A stretch of 34,116 bases of DNA. Origin: Schoenoplectus triqueter. Taxonomy: Eukaryota > Streptophyta > Magnoliopsida > Poales > Cyperaceae. The position numbers and the translations under genes are program-made. The stretch is from positions 1 through 34,116 of the forward strand of contig CAXKVV010000310.1 in assembly GCA_964058805.1 (NCBI GenBank). The letters run 5' to 3'. Shown one piece after another: positions 32,087 through 34,116 of the stretch (its first letter is position 1; each line of letters opens with the position of its first letter). The notes beneath the pieces were generated by a model. The model was not told where the DNA came from and made no database searches. It worked only from the letters and a program-made list of their open reading frames with translations.

Positions 32087-32173
32087 GCAGGAAGCTGGGA
32101 CCGAGTTTTAAACTCGATCCAGACTCCTGGGACCGAGTTTTAAACTCGGTCTCAGCTTCCTGCTATTATATAG
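32087..32173 (+). promoter_or_regulatory. Putative MULE promoter: 77-bp palindrome followed by TATA box
   Basis: GCAGGAAGCTGGGACCGAGT starts a 33-base arm, which is matched by the reverse complement of the 33 bases ending at 32163 with only three mismatches. The 11-base spacer contains CAGACTCCTGG. Each arm carries its own near-palindrome, GACCGAGTTTTAAACTCG. TTATATAG (32166-32173) follows directly and fits a TATA box for the transposase transcript. Confidence 0.6.
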
Positions 32174-32323
32174 CACACTCAACCCTTTTCTCCTTCATCT
32201 TCGTTCAGCCAATCATTTCTTCAAAATCATCATTGTTACTTTTGTAAGAGTTTCCAACTGAAAATTTCTTTTTCGACAGATTCAGAGCTGATCCGTATTC
32301 ACCACTCACGTCTCATCAACATT

Positions 32324-32404
32324 GTAAGTTTTTTCTATTTGGACTATTATTTTTGCTATAAAATTAAAATACACTAACAATAGAGTTTCTTGTTCATACT
32401 ATAG
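32324..32404 (+). other. Putative 5' intron of the MULE transposase gene
   Basis: ATT|GTAAGTTTTTTC at 32324 is a good donor and CATACTATAG ending at 32404 is an acceptor, giving an 81-base intron before the coding frame. This is inferred from splice signals only. Confidence 0.45.
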
Positions 32405-34116
32405 AGACGAAAATATTGTTGATCAATGTGTATCACAGAGGTCAAATCATAAACACTTCAACCGGCGTGGGTTATGACATTTGTGCCGCGTGCACATTTT
32501 CTACCGACGAGACAATCAATCTTCTTGACTTGAAGAGGCAGATTCATGCTAGCTTGGAGTTGCTCCCTAACCAATTCAACATCAATATTAGTGCACGGAT
32601 CAACACTGCACTAGCAGGTTTGTATATTTTTTTATAGCTTATTTAGGGTTATTTCTGATGAAATTTGGGGAATGATTAAAATAACAACTCCGTACCAATT
32701 ATCCAGGTATAAAATACTAGAGCTAGTAGTTAAATCTGAACCAATATCCAGTTCTAACAATTATGATCCGACTAGTATTTCTGGAAGTAGTAATTCAGTC
32801 ATGGCTGAGGAAAGAACCCACTCCTGAGCTCGGGAGCAGCGACCATCCCGTATTTTAGTACAAAATGTGGATGTGGATGTGGATATGCATGAGGATGACG
32901 AAGAGGGTGAGTGACACCTAAATGTCGAGGAGGATGACATCCAGGATGTAACAGATATAAATATGGATGAAATTGAGGATGCGATAGGTGTCAAAGAAAT
33001 AGTTAAAGAGTGATAAATGTCTGTTTTTTTTATCAATCGAGGAATGAAGTATCCGTGTGCATAATTTGTTGATAATACGCCAATGATGTATGCGTACGAG
33101 CCTTATTTTCACAAACCACCTAGAATTGATGAATAATTTGGTGTTGGTCAGCAGTTCAGTGCAAAATCAGAGTTGAAAGTGAAAATCGCTGATTTTCATG
33201 TCCAACGGAATATATAATTGGAGGTAACAAATAGCAACAAATCAAAGTTAGTGATGAAATATAAAGATTGTAACTGTCCATGGAGGATAGATGTCACACC
33301 CAAAATAACGGGTATTTGAGAGATCAGAACAAATCCACTCGAGCACTCTTATTTTGACAGTGCTACTAGGGCGGACCACAGTCAGATGACTTCCAGAATG
33401 GTAGTAGATATTGTTAAGAATTGGTTCAGAGAGAATTTAGAAATGACAGTTAAAGAAGTAAGGTATTTGGTTAAATAAAAGTTCCCCACAGTACAACTGA
33501 GTTATAATAAATTATGGAGAGGAAGGGAACTGGCAATTGCAGATCTTTTTGGTAGTTAGGAGAGGTCATACGAGATGCTTCTGTCTCTGCTAGCAGCCAT
33601 ACAAAATTTCACATATGGCACAAAATACATCATAGAAACAACGCCTTCAATAAAGTTCGTTGTTGAAATTTTCGATCGTGTTGCATGGGCATTTGGTCCG
33701 TGTATTACAGCATGGCCTTACTTACAGCCCGTCTTAACTATCGATATCTGATTTTTATCGAGTCGGTATGCTGGTAAACTATTTATGACATGTGGTTATA
33801 ATGCGGAGCAACAACTACTACTACTTGCATTTATTGTTGGAGCAGACGAGGAAAGTGTGGAAAACTAGGGTTGGTTCATGCAGTGGGTGCGTAAAGAGGT
33901 TGTCAGTCATGGTAAAACTATCATTATCTCAGATCAACATCTAGGTATAAGGGTGGTATTTAAGAGATAGGATTTTGAATGGCAGGAATCAGCAGGTGGG
34001 ACTGTTCACTATTATTGTACTCAATACATTGCACAAAATGTGTATAAGGACTATCATATCAAAACAATAAATATTCTTTTCAAATAAGCTTCAAAACATA
34101 AGAAGACATGGAGATG
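32405..34116 (+). pseudogene. Mutator-like (MULE/MuDR) transposase, degenerate and cut by window end
   Basis: The encoded protein would have cut and pasted a Mutator-type DNA transposon. An N-terminal part in frame 1 (32407-32635) gives a PB1-like region with DETINLLDLKRQIHASLELL and ISARINTALAG. After a frame change around 32620-32640 a second stretch in frame 2 runs to the window end with 14 in-frame stops: 32825, 32912, 33011, 33014, 33062, 33134, 33215, 33317, 33476, 33557, 33749, 33866, 33968 and 34085 (first bases). It contains an acidic region (about 32870-33000), the MuDR DNA-binding part (QQFSAKSELKVKIADFHV, later CNCPWRIDVTPK), the HSYF and HSQMTSR words, and the start of the MULE catalytic domain (PVLTID with the first Asp, then YAGKLFMTCGYNAEQQLLLL). 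The remaining catalytic residues and the zinc knuckle would lie beyond the window. Confidence 0.9.

Noticed and set aside
32761..33036. 91-codon minus-strand open frame, Ser/Thr-rich
   Set aside because: Antisense to the acidic (Asp/Glu-rich) part of the MULE transposase pseudogene.
1..34116. CRISPR array, operon, replication origin or biosynthetic cluster
   Set aside because: No regularly spaced short repeats, no co-oriented gene series and no such genes; the window is plant nuclear DNA.

Overview
This window looks like nuclear DNA of a flowering plant, probably a eudicot. It is AT-rich and gene-poor, with a plant-type Ty1/copia element, tRNA-derived SINEs, many short fold-back (MITE-like) elements, an ERF transcription factor and a plant-specific DUF630/DUF632 gene with GT-AG introns. 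I cannot name the species. Only two ordinary host genes are visible in 34 kb, both on the + strand.

Layout. 1-4850 is the 3' part of a Ty1/copia retrotransposon: gag (open at the window edge), pol with only two in-frame stop codons, a polypurine tract and a 266-bp 3' LTR. 4851-19000 is intergenic and made largely of repeats: a fold-back element in which a SINE has inserted with a 10-bp target duplication, several hairpin-type MITEs, dispersed repeats, a higher-order tandem repeat at 15.4-16.05 kb and a retroelement-like patch at 17.4-18.3 kb. 19241-20029 is an intronless ERF gene (group IXa-like) with a TATA box and a G-box. 20030-25905 is intergenic with almost nothing recognisable. 25906-28419 is a four-exon DUF630/DUF632 (NRG2/bZIP-like) gene with a predicted 548-residue product. 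From 28.7 kb repeats return: a 384-bp MITE with a 9-bp target duplication, second copies of repeats also seen at 5-13 kb, and another fold-back element containing a SINE-like unit. The window ends in a heavily mutated Mutator-like transposase (MULE) pseudogene at about 32.4-34.1 kb. Its apparent promoter carries a near-perfect 77-bp palindrome just upstream of a TATA box.

How the parts relate. The two host genes show no sign of working together: the ERF is a probable nuclear activator in ethylene/jasmonate signalling, and the DUF630/632 protein is probably a membrane-anchored regulator. Everything else is best read as layered transposon insertions. I found no operon-like, CRISPR, defence or clearly novel gene system. 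The most unusual items are the nested fold-back/SINE pair at the two ends of the window, the palindromic MULE promoter, and the MULE frame that holds 14 stop codons over about 1.46 kb without any visible frameshift.
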